Assembly: GCA_902776305.1 (NCBI GenBank) | Contig: CACYPS010000013.1 | Coordinates: 1 to 64,000, forward strand | DNA: 64,000 bases | Reading direction: 5' to 3' | Source: an uncultured Lachnospiraceae bacterium | Lineage (GTDB): Bacteria > Bacillota > Clostridia > Lachnospirales > Lachnospiraceae | Part shown: one piece after another, positions 1-7,552 of the stretch | Layout: each line of letters opens with the position of its first letter | Numbering within the stretch: the stretch's first letter is position 1 | Translations under genes and position numbers: made by a program | The notes under the pieces: generated by a model | The model's input: the letters and a program-made list of their open reading frames with translations, nothing else | What the model was told of the DNA's origin: nothing | The model's database searches: none

Positions 1-168
1 GGCGTGTTTTTCTTCAGCTGCACTTTTATGCCGATGACAGGAATGTTCTTAAAGATGTCGTCTGGTGGCGATGGTCTCGGCGGAAGACTTGCTCTTGTTA
101 CATGGTGTGTGTATTTCCTTCCCATCGGAGTTCTGGCATATAGGCATTTCGGCGCTCAACACAGGTAA
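1..168 (+). CDS. C-terminal end of a membrane protein, cut by the window edge
   Basis: An open frame runs from the first base to TAA at 166-168 and gives about 55 residues. The segment VTWCVYFLPIGVLAY is hydrophobic and looks like a last membrane helix, followed by a short basic tail. A Gly-rich turn (SSGGDGLGGR) precedes it. I do not recognise the family from this tail. It lies 65 bp upstream of the GH172 gene on the same strand, so it could belong to the same sugar-use unit, but that is inference only. Confidence 0.45.
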   Translation, partial: GVFFFSCTFMPMTGMFLKMSSGGDGLGGRLALVTWCVYFLPIGVLAYRHFGAQHR

Positions 169-209
169 TCCTGACTTGCACTGACATTGTAACTTTTGAG
201 ATAAATGAC

Positions 210-222
210 GATGATAATCATC
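210..222. promoter_or_regulatory. Fur-box-like palindrome before the GH172 gene
   Basis: GATGATAATCATC is a perfect 13-bp palindrome and resembles the core of Fur boxes (TGATAATCA). It overlaps the region just upstream of the GGAGG at 224-228. Short palindromes of this kind also occur by chance, so this is a weak regulatory call. Confidence 0.25.
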
Positions 223-233
223 CAGGAGGTACT

Positions 234-1235
234 ATGAAACCTTATCTTTTGCTTTCAGATGATCAGACCTTTGCTTTCTCCGCGGAGAACCCTACCGGAA
301 CACGGGGCGGAGGCTCACGGGGAGGCGACTGCACAAAGCTTTCCCCGACCATCAGGATCAGGCCCGGTGAAACGGTTACGCTGGCCGATGTTACAGGATC
401 CGGCATGATTCAGAATATGTGGTTTACCGGTTATGTGGGCCACAGTTTCATCCTCCGGATTTACTGGGATGACCAGCCTCATCCGTCGGTAGAGGCGCCG
501 CTGTCTGCTTTTTTCGGCTGCGCGTATGATGAGAATTATTCAGACAGGGATGGCCGTTACCCTGTTCTGAACTCTGCTGTTATGCTGGTGGCGCCCGGAC
601 GGGGATACAACTGTTTCTTTGAAATGCCCTTCCGAAAAAGCTGCCGGATTACAATGGAAAACCGGGGTTCCAAAGCAGAAGATCTGTACTATATCATAGC
701 CGGTTGCTTAAAGAAAATGCCTGACAATATCGCGTACTTCCACGCCTCATACCGGCAGGAGCATCCTGTTCAGAAAGGCCGGAGCTATACGATTATTGAC
801 GGAATACAGGGGAAGGGCCAGTTCCTCGGGGTTACCCTCGCGACCGGCATGAACGGAAACAACACCTGCTGGGTTGAGGGTGAAGCGAGAATGTATATTG
901 ATGACGATATCTATCCGTCTGTCCACTACACTGGGACAGAGGACTACTTTACCGGCTCCTACGGCTTCGGGAATGATATATACATAAAGCAGTACCAGAC
1001 CTTCAGCGGTCATTACAGCGGCTTATATGCCATACTCGGGAACAACCGTGATCAGTATAACAGCCAGCAAAGATTCCTGTTATACCGCTTTCATGTTCCG
1101 GATCCGATCCATTTCAGCCAGGCATTCCGCATGACGATTGATATTCGGAACTTTGCATGCGATAAATGCCGGATTTTTGTGATATTCGATAATCATATAA
1201 CTCGGAAGTTAATCAAACAACTTCCAGCTTTTTGA
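234..1235 (+). pseudogene. DUF2961 / glycoside hydrolase family 172 protein, 3' truncated
   Basis: The start ATG follows CAGGAGGTACT. The protein begins with SAENPTGTRGGGSRGGD and carries the DUF2961 signatures IQNMWFTG (near 60), a central sugar-binding beta fold, GTEDYFTGSYGF (near 233) and RFHVPDPIHF (near 290). GH172 enzymes are trimeric jelly-roll glycosidases acting on furanose sugars such as difructose anhydrides and arabinofuranosides. The expected end of the domain (the last beta strands, usually about 20-30 residues more) is replaced by a lysine-rich unrelated tail, HITRKLIKQLPAF. Directly after the stop come three copies of a TTGACATGTTCC motif that look like a mobile-element end. 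I infer truncation by an insertion and later loss of that insertion. Confidence 0.75.
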
Positions 1236-1326
1236 CATGTTCCCGATAACGGGTAGGTGTCCAAAATCGGTTGACATGTTCCTGACGAACAGGCAAATCG
1301 TTGATATGTTCCTGGACGCATTTTTG
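1232..1326 (+). repeat. Three imperfect TTGACATGTTCC repeats, possible insertion-sequence end
   Basis: TTGACATGTTCC occurs near 1234 and 1270, and as TTGATATGTTCC near 1301, spaced 31-36 bp. The first copy contains a small inverted repeat, CCCGATAACGGG. Several spaced terminal repeats at one end are a known feature of IS21-family elements. No transposase is present. The array sits exactly where the GH172 homology stops and the RlmD-tail homology starts. Confidence 0.4.
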
Positions 1327-1641
1327 CGAACAGAGACGGTATGTTTATTGTCCAAACTTTCTGAGGCGAAGAATCACATCAGCGTGAAGGTCGATATGGA
1401 TGAGATGAATCTGACGGCTGCGGAGAGTAAGGCGACCTATCAGGAGATTCAGGAGTGGGTACAGGAGAAGTACGGGTTTAATGTGTCGCATCTGAATATT
1501 TCCCAGGTAAAACGGAAGCATGGGATCATCGAGCGTGAGAACTACAACAAACCTAAATCAGAGGACAGCAGGCAGCCGGGATGTCCGGAAGAAAAAGAAA
1601 GGGCTATCGAAGATGCCATGAAACGTTTTCAGATGATCTGA
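1327..1641 (+). pseudogene. Orphan C-terminal tail of 23S rRNA uracil-C5 methyltransferase (RlmD/RumA)
   Basis: The frame reads ETVCLLSKLSEAKNHI, then LTAAESKATYQEIQEWV, and ends ERAIEDAMKRFQMI. This matches the Firmicute RlmD/RumA terminus, where (H)VETVxLLS is the last methyltransferase strand and the rest is a lineage-specific extension. The catalytic Cys, the SAM site and the TRAM domain are all missing, so it cannot be an active enzyme alone. The longer open frame begins at 1237 in the repeat region without a ribosome site. The rlmD/rumA 3' end is a known integration site for mobile elements, so the tail is best read as an integration scar. Confidence 0.7.
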
Positions 1642-1686
1642 ATTGCATTATATTGAGAAAATGTCCTTATTTTTAGAACAAGTATT

Positions 1687-1722
1687 AACCTCGCCGTAAT
1701 ATATATGGCGAGGTTCTCTTTT
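1687..1722 (+). terminator. Intrinsic terminator after the RlmD tail
   Basis: AACCTCGCC (1687-1695) pairs perfectly with GGCGAGGTT (1707-1715) around an AT-rich loop and is followed by CTCTTTT. Confidence 0.75.
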
Positions 1723-1770
1723 GGCCTGAAATTATACGCTTGCACGTGATTAACCGGCACACTGTTAGCG

Positions 1771-2155
1771 TCAGGCGGAATTAACCTCCTCGGTCTCTTT
1801 CTCGATATAAATCTGTTCCGGGGTTTTCGTGTATACCGAAAAAAGCCTGTCATAGAAACTGCCCTCCTCGTTATCTTTATCATTATGAGGCTCGACATCA
1901 AGGCTTAAAATCTGACCTGTGGACGGAACAGCGGATGCACATTTCCGGACATAGTCCAGCATGGCGTTTTCGGAAACCCGCGATGCGTAGGTTTGGAATA
2001 GATTGCCTTTTTCCGGACGGAAGGAATGGACTGCTCTCAGAAAACCGACAGACCCCTCCTGAAGAAGATCGTCCGCTTCGATCTGCAGGCCGGAGTACTG
2101 CGCTTCATATTTAACAGCCAGTGCCCTGAGCGGCTTTTCCGGCAGCCTCCTTGTG
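1771..2155 (-). pseudogene. Sigma-70 region 2 remnant
   Basis: Read on the minus strand, the frame gives LPEKPLRALAVKYEAQY, then EADDLLQEGSVGFLRAV and GNLFQTYASRVSENAMLDYV. This is the usual sigma-70 region 2.1-2.4 pattern (DLxQEGxxGLxxAVxxF, then the FxTYAxxxIxNAMxDYVR core helix). It ends after an acidic tail (EKETEEVNSA) with no region 4. No ATG opens the homologous part; the only in-frame ATG (MLDYVRK) is inside region 2. It lies just after the stop of the ATPase gene on the same strand. It is probably a fragment of a sporulation-type or element-borne sigma factor, and its sequence does not say which. Confidence 0.6.
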
Positions 2156-2167
2156 TTTTTATTTGTA

Positions 2168-3394
2168 TTAGAATAACTGGTTGTCTTTCATAAACGGCGC
2201 TATATTTACATGAACTATTCCGTTGCGATGCTGAATCAGATCGTTCCGGGTGATTACATATTTCGGATAGTTATCTTTGATGCTTTCCAATGGCCGGTAT
2301 TCCCGATCCTCTGTTTCGATGCTGTTCATGATCGTCATAGCGACCTGGATATATGAGTAATCCGTATTGTTTCTGCCGAGAATAAAGTCGCATTCCAGCT
2401 TTCCTATTCGTCCTACACTGATGTTATAGCCTTTAGATCTGGCGTAGGTATATACGATGTTTTCCAGCGCTGGACCATAATTGATTCTTTTATCCGTATT
2501 CAGGGCAAAGTAAAAACCCAGATCGGCAAGATAGTATTTCTGCTCTCCGGAGATCGATTTGCGAGATTTTAAATCAAATCTTTCGCAGGGGTAAATAATC
2601 TTTGCTTCCTCTAAAATGTGAATATAACGGTTAAGCGTTTCTCTGCGGATTGGGTATCCATTTTTCTTCAGGTCCTCAAGGATGTTGGTCAGGCTCATGG
2701 TGGCGCCAAAATTATTGATGATATACCGCTGAACGGTTTCGAAGACAGATACCTTGCGGATCTTTACTCTCTTTCGAATATCCTTCTCAAAGATTTCCCT
2801 AATTACGCCTCGGATATAGGCCTGCTTATCCGCTCCTTCATACGACAGCGCTTTCGGAAATCCGCCTTCGGTAAGATATAAGTCAAACTCCGCAGTCAGA
2901 TCCGGCGACACTGTTTTTTTCAGAAAGGTTTTCATCCCGAGATATTCTGAAAAGCTCAGCGTAAAAACTTCGAATTCCAGATAACGGCCGGTTAGCTTAG
3001 TGGCAAGTTCGCCACTTAAAAGATATGAATTGGAACCGGTGATGAAGATAGAGTATTCTTCCTCCTCCCGGTATCCATTGATCACTTCTTCAAAATCCTT
3101 GACATTCTGTATCTCATCGATAAACAAATACTTTGTTCCCTCTGCAGCAGACCGCTCTTCGATCAATGCATCAAGCTGGTCTGCTGTTTTTATTTTTCGA
3201 AAGCCACGTTTATCGAGGTTCAGATAGATGATATTTTCATCACGAACACCCTTTTCCTTAAGCTCCAGGGAGATCGTTTCCATCAGGCAGGATTTTCCGC
3301 ACCGCCTGACGCCCGTAATGACTTTGATGATACCGGTGTCGTGATAGAACCCTCTGATCTTCTGCAGGTAGTCTTCCCGTCTGTAAAGCTTCAT
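2168..3394 (-). CDS. ATP-binding protein, AAA_14 / DUF4143 family
   Basis: I choose the ATG at 3394 (MKLYRREDYL), giving 408 residues, because GGAGG lies 7 bases upstream on the minus strand; a longer frame starts at 3415. Walker A is GVRRCGKS (28-35) and Walker B is YLFIDE (89-94), followed by the ITGSNSYLLSG sensor segment near 125. The C-terminal half is the DUF4143 domain with a winged-helix part and a nuclease-like region (LECDFILGR). This family is very common in bacteria and its role is not settled; links to toxin-antitoxin or defence functions have been suggested. A second, diverged member is at 13682-14974. The gene is intact although its surroundings are decayed. Confidence 0.85.
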   Translation of the reverse strand: MKLYRREDYLQKIRGFYHDTGIIKVITGVRRCGKSCLMETISLELKEKGVRDENIIYLNLDKRGFRKIKTADQLDALIEERSAAEGTKYLFIDEIQNVKDFEEVINGYREEEEYSIFITGSNSYLLSGELATKLTGRYLEFEVFTLSFSEYLGMKTFLKKTVSPDLTAEFDLYLTEGGFPKALSYEGADKQAYIRGVIREIFEKDIRKRVKIRKVSVFETVQRYIINNFGATMSLTNILEDLKKNGYPIRRETLNRYIHILEEAKIIYPCERFDLKSRKSISGEQKYYLADLGFYFALNTDKRINYGPALENIVYTYARSKGYNISVGRIGKLECDFILGRNNTDYSYIQVAMTIMNSIETEDREYRPLESIKDNYPKYVITRNDLIQHRNGIVHVNIAPFMKDNQLF

Positions 3395-3795
3395 CCGAAT
3401 CAGCCTCCATGTCATTTCGTCTTTATGATGTTCTACGACGCCATCATAGCATAACCATGCGTTAATCGCAAGTTAAAGCGGTAACTTTTGAAAAAATCAT
3501 AGAAGATGACGGTTTAACTGCCGTTTTTAACGTCCTAGGAGTTTTGCTGTCTTATGGTGCTACTGGACACTTTTCTTCAAAACCGAAAAAATGTCCAGTA
3601 GGACTCATTGCTACGATATCCTTTGGCACTATCATACATATGTACCTGTCCCATAATTCGGTCTCGATTGCATTTTTGCAATTTTCTTCCTCACTTCCTC
3701 CTCCAAATCCCGAAAACGCCTTATTTTTAAGTTCCCCGGCATTTTCTCCGTATAAGAAACCAGGATGAAAAATCTAAATATTCTTTAAGGAGGAA
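3395..3795. other. Non-coding stretch with a 10-bp inverted repeat
   Basis: No convincing gene is seen. CTACTGGACA (3560-3569) is repeated inverted as TGTCCAGTAG (3592-3601) with a 22-bp spacer. It lacks a T-run and is not followed by a gene within 190 bp, so it may be the trace of an element end. The open frame 3544-3768 has no ribosome site and an odd composition. Confidence 0.35.
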
Positions 3796-3953
3796 ATGCC
3801 GACTATAAATCTATTTGAAATCGTAAAAACAAGTGTCAGTGTGCCGGAAGCGGCCAGGGCGTACGGGCTCGACGTGACCCGTCATAACATGGCCCGATGT
3901 CCGTTCCACGATGACCGCCACCCAAGCCTCAAACTCAACCTGGACTTTTCCGG
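3796..3953 (+). pseudogene. CHC2 zinc-finger (DnaG-like primase) N-terminal fragment
   Basis: The frame starts MPTINLFEIVKTSVSVPEAA and contains ARCPFHDDRHPSLKLN, the CHC2 pattern (CPFHxDxxPS) at which primases bind zinc near their N-terminus. Such short CHC2 proteins are usual in integrative elements of Clostridia. Homology stops at LDFSG (about 3953); the frame then runs into the opposite register of a serine-recombinase gene and stops at 3999. The junction shows a deletion that removed the rest of the primase and the front of the recombinase. GGAGG is only 2 bases from the ATG, which is unusually close. Confidence 0.65.
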
Positions 3954-4445
3954 CTGCATAAGAAAGACCGGGACTTCGACTGCCTGGCCAGGACGGTGAC
4001 GGAAGCGGACCTTCATGCTGCGGTGGTGGCTGCGGTCAACGAGATGCATGCTCACCAGGATGCATACCTTCCGCAGCTCAAGATCAACATCGAAAAAGCC
4101 ATCAGAAAAAACAATAGCGGGCAGGTGGCGGAGCTGGACGGGAAGATCGCAGACCTGGAGCAGGAGATCCTAAAGAGAACCAGGGCTAGGCAGGATTGCG
4201 ACGACCTGGGAAAGGAAGTAATCCAGCTCCGGGAAGAAAAGTACCAGCTGCAGCTTGAGGATGCCAGTAAAGAAACCCTGCGGCAGAAGATTATGGAACT
4301 GGAAAAGGTGCTGGCTGGGATCAACGGGAAGGTCGAGGAATATGATGATGCTCTGGACAGGAAGCTGATTGAACGCATCACGATTTACGACGACTACTTC
4401 ACCGTCGAATTCAAATCCGGAATAGAGATCGATGTGCGGCTGTAA
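3954..4445 (+). pseudogene. Large serine recombinase, C-terminal coiled-coil fragment
   Basis: The homologous frame opens at about 3954 (RLHKKDRDFDCLARTVT), before the nominal GTG at 3996. It continues with ADLHAAVVAAVNEM, a long charged coiled coil rich in Glu, Lys and Gln, and ends LIERITIYDDYFTVEFKSG. This is the usual end of large serine integrases. The catalytic N-terminal resolvase domain and the Zn ribbon are absent, so the protein cannot recombine DNA. It is joined to the CHC2 fragment, so both come from one lost integrative element. Confidence 0.7.
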
Positions 4446-4460
4446 ACCTGACCTTCATGA

Positions 4461-4485
4461 GACGCTCCTGCGGGAGCGTCTTTTT
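4461..4485 (+). terminator. Terminator of the recombinase
   Basis: GACGCTCC (4461-4468) pairs with GGAGCGTC (4473-4480) over a 4-base loop and is followed by TTTTT. Confidence 0.85.
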
Positions 4486-4562
4486 ACGTTCAGGGGATGG
4501 AAAAGCAGGCGGGAATGTGGTATTGTGATTAAGTCATAGGTTAATCAGGAAAGGGGGAACAG

Positions 4563-4778
4563 ATGCTGCTCAACAACGTCGAATCGGATCTGAAAACAAG
4601 ACTCGAGGAAGAAGGAATCACACAGAAGGAACTTGCCGGGCAGATCGGTGTGTCCCTTCCCTATGTGAACCGGATTACTCGGGGACGGGAGCAGCTTGTC
4701 AATAAAACCTTTTTGAAGATGATGGATGAGCTAGGTTATGATGTGGAGCTGACATATAGAAAGAAAAATGCTGAATAA
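4563..4778 (+). CDS. Small XRE-family HTH regulator
   Basis: The protein has 71 residues, with GGGGGAACAG just before the ATG. The Cro/C1 helix-turn-helix is seen at about 20-45: GITQKELAGQIGVSLPYVNR, then ITRGRE. The tail (MMDELGYDVELTYRKK) is typical of single-domain HTH proteins from mobile elements that control excision or plasmid functions. It lies 117 bp after the recombinase fragment, so it may be a surviving element regulator. Its target is unknown. Confidence 0.75.
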   Translation: MLLNNVESDLKTRLEEEGITQKELAGQIGVSLPYVNRITRGREQLVNKTFLKMMDELGYDVELTYRKKNAE

Positions 4779-4920
4779 TATGTGAGAAAACGGGCATTTT
4801 AGGGGACGCACCATAATGGTGACAAGGGATTTTCAGGTGGTGCTTGAGGTTGTTTTGCCAGTGAGTAATACTTAACCTAACATCTGCAGATGAATTAAAA
4901 ACGAAAGGAGCAGAGTTAAT

Positions 4921-5775
4921 ATGGTCGAGTTTGGCGAACAACTGAGAAGAGCACGAGAAGAGAAAGGAATGACTCAACAGTCTCTTGCAGAACTGTTATA
5001 TGTAACCAGGCAGGCTGTTTCCAGATGGGAATGCGGAGACAGATATCCCGATCTACTCACAACAAAGAAAATATCACTACTCCTGGATGTAAGCCTTGAT
5101 GACCTATTATCCGGAAAAGAAATGAAAAAAGAGGTAGAGAGAAATCCAGTAATAGAAAACAAGGCTGCGAACAATATTATGATTATGCTCTATGCCTTTG
5201 TAGTTGTATCTTTTATTATTTCAGTAGTAGATATTATTCTGCGATTCCCATTTCAATCTGAAGCAATTGGTTACAGCGATATCCAACTTATTGTTATACA
5301 CGTTTTAGGATTGCTTATTCAGATAACATTCTTTTCATATGGCCTATTTCAGGCTGTAAGAGGCACACTATCACCAAAAAGAATGGGTGTCGTTATTATG
5401 GCCTTTTTCGGAGCAATGTGTATTACAACTACCGGGAATTATTCTAATTTATCAGCAGGGCAGGTTGCTGCTGTTGGAGTAACATTGATTGTTCCTTGTG
5501 TGCTCGGTGCGATAGCTTCTTTTTTCTATTACATACGAAACGACAAGAATAAAATATTCCCGGGTCTCATTTATGTAGTATCAATCTGGGGGATATTCCT
5601 GATAATCATTTCGAATATTCAGATGTTCCGAAGTGGCCAGTTTTTGTCCATGAATTCTACGATCAATCTGGTTTTGAAAATCGCCATATATGGATTGGTA
5701 CTATATCAAACATACATACTGGGAATAAAAAGAAAGAATGCTGTTGAAATCTGTGAAGCAGAAGGTAAGGCATGA
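4921..5775 (+). CDS. XRE-family regulator with membrane-embedded C-terminus
   Basis: The start is preceded by AAAGGAG. The HTH covers about residues 5-60 (GMTQQSLAELLYVTRQAVSR, then WECGDRYPD), the variant common in Firmicute stand-alone regulators. After a charged linker there are about six hydrophobic segments (MIMLYAFVVVSFIISVVDII, VLGLLIQITFFSYGLF and others). Proteins of this plan are thought to sense membrane or cell-envelope cues and act as membrane-tethered repressors, but no ligand is known for this one. It has no obvious operon partner; a decayed RlmD tail follows. Confidence 0.8.
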   Translation: MVEFGEQLRRAREEKGMTQQSLAELLYVTRQAVSRWECGDRYPDLLTTKKISLLLDVSLDDLLSGKEMKKEVERNPVIENKAANNIMIMLYAFVVVSFIISVVDIILRFPFQSEAIGYSDIQLIVIHVLGLLIQITFFSYGLFQAVRGTLSPKRMGVVIMAFFGAMCITTTGNYSNLSAGQVAAVGVTLIVPCVLGAIASFFYYIRNDKNKIFPGLIYVVSIWGIFLIIISNIQMFRSGQFLSMNSTINLVLKIAIYGLVLYQTYILGIKRKNAVEICEAEGKA

Positions 5776-5799
5776 TTGCATATTTTTCAATAACTCGAT

Positions 5800-6114
5800 A
5801 TGTTTGCGCGAACGGGCAAAACAGCATTTTTACCGTCGATAAGTTCTTGGAGGCAGATTAGCGAACAGGCAGTGCAAATGGGTATCAATCTTATTTCCTC
5901 GTGCCATGTTGAGACTGTTGCGTTATTGAGCAACACACAGGGAAAGGCTGAGGATGGAAGCAAGGTGTTGCTCAACGAAAACGACGTCGAAGTCGTGAGC
6001 CTTTTACAGCGAATGAGCAACACCCGGGAAAGAACGATCACGCTTGATGTGGATATGGAAGACTATCACAGGATCAAGAACAGAACGGAGGTGACTGCAG
6101 ATGCCACGGAATGA
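5800..6114 (+). pseudogene. Degenerate double RlmD/RumA tail fragment
   Basis: HVETVALLSN (near 5910) matches the last methyltransferase strand of RlmD. About 40 residues later comes a second, weaker copy of the motif, NDVEVVSLLQRMSNTRERTI, followed by LDVDMEDYHRIKNR. The front part (MFARTGKTAFLPSISSWRQI) shows no family match. The frame overlaps the fic start by 14 bp. A role as a Fic partner cannot be excluded because of that overlap, but the HVETV motif argues for a scar. This is the second of three such tails in the first 15 kb. Confidence 0.5.
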
Positions 6115-7189
6115 TCATGAAAAATGGCAGATGGATCTTGAAGAGTATATAAGACAGGGAGAACCTGAGAAGTCAGAGAAATCTACTGCGTGGAAAACGG
6201 CTATCGGTCTGCAGGATGTTGATGGATTAAAAACCTCTGAGTATCTGTTGGAAACGGCCAAAGAGCATATTGAAGGCCGAATAGATATAAAGACAGCGCA
6301 GAAGCGTATTCAGTCGTACTATGAAGAAAGGCAGACCCGAAATGAAATCGAAGAGGGAACAAAGGAAGCTGACATTGTTTCCTCCAGGATTGCTGAACTT
6401 TTGGGAGAAAGAACCTTTCAGTTTTCACCGGCAGAGTGGAAGAACATTCATAAGCGGCTGTTTAAAGATATCTTTCCCCATGCAGGTGAATACAGAACTT
6501 ATAACATTACGAAAAGCGAATGGGTTCTTAATGGAGAGACAGTTCTGTATGCATCGGCTGACAGTATAAGGGATACCTTGGATTATGATTTCGGCCGGGA
6601 AAAGAATTTTTCCTATGAAGGCCTTTCAGCTGATGATGCTGTAAAGCATATAGCGAAGTTTACCTCCGGTATATGGCAGATTCATCCGTTTTGTGAAGGC
6701 AATACAAGATCTACGGCGGTTTTCATTATTAAGTATCTGAAGACGTTTGGCTTTTCGGTTAATAATGAGATATTTGCCGAGAACTCATGGTACTTCAGAA
6801 ACTCACTTGTAAGAGCTAATTATAATGATCTGCGAAAGGGAATCAATACTACTACAATTTACCTGGAGCGTTTTTTTGAAAATCTTCTGATGGGGTATCA
6901 GAATGAGTTAAAGAATAGATTTATCCATGTGGATTACAAGGAACAAAGTGCAATTCAAAGTGCAATTGAAAAAGATTCAAAGTGCAAAAATTGCACTTTG
7001 GAGGAATTGGCGATTCTAAAAGAGTTACTAAATAATCCTTCGATTACGCAGAAAGAATTGGCCAGGATAATTGGTAAATCGGAAAGAACGATAAAGACAC
7101 GTACAGTTGAAATGCAGAAAAAAGGATTAATCCGCAGAGAGAACGGCAAGCGTAACGGCAGATGGGAAGTGTTGGTAATATTCTTTTGA
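6101..7189 (+). CDS. Fic-domain protein (probable AMPylator) with N-terminal inhibitory segment
   Basis: The protein has 362 residues; the ATG at 6101 follows CGGAGGTGACTGCAG. Residues 30-75 (AIGLQDVDGLKTSEYLLETA, then HIEGRIDI) resemble the VbhA-type antitoxin segment often fused in front of Fic. The Fic motif is HPFCEGNTR (195-203), with the catalytic His and the Glu/Gly anion hole. The C-terminus (about 310-358) is a winged helix (ITQKELARIIGKSERTIKTR), so the protein may also bind DNA. Fic enzymes transfer AMP from ATP to hydroxyl groups of target proteins; the target here is unknown. A repeat tract at 6944-7000 encodes the linker between the two parts. Confidence 0.88.
   Translation: MPRNDHEKWQMDLEEYIRQGEPEKSEKSTAWKTAIGLQDVDGLKTSEYLLETAKEHIEGRIDIKTAQKRIQSYYEERQTRNEIEEGTKEADIVSSRIAELLGERTFQFSPAEWKNIHKRLFKDIFPHAGEYRTYNITKSEWVLNGETVLYASADSIRDTLDYDFGREKNFSYEGLSADDAVKHIAKFTSGIWQIHPFCEGNTRSTAVFIIKYLKTFGFSVNNEIFAENSWYFRNSLVRANYNDLRKGINTTTIYLERFFENLLMGYQNELKNRFIHVDYKEQSAIQSAIEKDSKCKNCTLEELAILKELLNNPSITQKELARIIGKSERTIKTRTVEMQKKGLIRRENGKRNGRWEVLVIFF
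6944..7000. repeat. CAAAGTGCAA repeats and palindrome inside the fic gene
   Basis: CAAAGTGCAA occurs at 6944-6953, 6956-6965 and 6978-6987, and inverted as TTGCACTTTG at 6991-7000. The last two form a perfect 10-bp inverted repeat with AAA between. The tract encodes the linker before the winged-helix domain. Confidence 0.75.
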
Positions 7190-7258
7190 TGCGAGTCAAC
7201 GAAACTACTGAAGCGAGGATAACATTCTTTTGACGCGAGGCTAATATTCTACTGAATG
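7176..7258 (+). repeat. Imperfect direct repeats across the fic stop codon
   Basis: ATATTCTTTTGATGCGAG, ACATTCTTTTGACGCGAG and ATATTCTACTGAATGAG follow one another in steps of roughly 37 and 28 bp. The first copy contains the fic stop codon. The cause looks like slippage or decay of a duplicated 3' end. Confidence 0.5.
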
Positions 7259-7316
7259 AGTACCTTCTCATCATGATGTTTCTGTGGAAGATGGAGTCAG
7301 GGAGAGATTTTGAAAT

Positions 7317-7448
7317 ATGGAAGCGAATATTATGAAGGGCAATTCACAAATCATACATCTTCGTTTTGGAATAGTTGTTACAGATCATAAACATTGCAGG
7401 TTTGTGATAGATAGAATAGATAACGAAGAGTATCCGCTTGTTGATTAA
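7317..7448 (+). CDS. Short hypothetical protein (43 residues)
   Basis: The frame begins MEANIMKGNSQIIHLRFGIV and ends DNEEYPLVD. There is no clear ribosome site and I recognise no family. It may be a remnant of a longer protein lying between fic and the attenuator of the next operon. The region 7190-7552 holds nothing else besides the direct repeats and the hairpin. Confidence 0.2.
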   Translation: MEANIMKGNSQIIHLRFGIVVTDHKHCRFVIDRIDNEEYPLVD

Positions 7449-7492
7449 AAAAACATAGAATTCTTTTTCGGATTGTAATATTATTTATTCAT

Positions 7493-7536
7493 GACAGACA
7501 ATGGCGCCTGATTATGGTGACGTTGTCTGTTTTTTT
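7493..7536 (+). terminator. Long terminator-like leader hairpin, probable attenuator
   Basis: ACAGACAA (7494-7501) pairs with TTGTCTGT (7523-7530). The stem continues through TGGCGCC against GGTGACG with one G-A mismatch, leaving the heptaloop TGATTAT. A run of seven T follows, and GGAGG of the next gene comes only 9 bases later. This placement, with no gene directly upstream, points to transcription attenuation of the downstream amidotransferase-purF pair. Confidence 0.65.
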
Positions 7537-7552
7537 ATGGAGGAATTCAAAT

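Noticed and set aside
3544..3768. 74-residue frame after the first ATPase
   Set aside because: No ribosome site, low-complexity composition and overlap with an inverted repeat; no family resemblance.
5800..6114. Upstream frame considered as the antitoxin of the Fic protein
   Set aside because: The Fic protein already has an inhibitory segment, and the frame carries the HVETV motif of RlmD; the overlap is more simply explained by decay.
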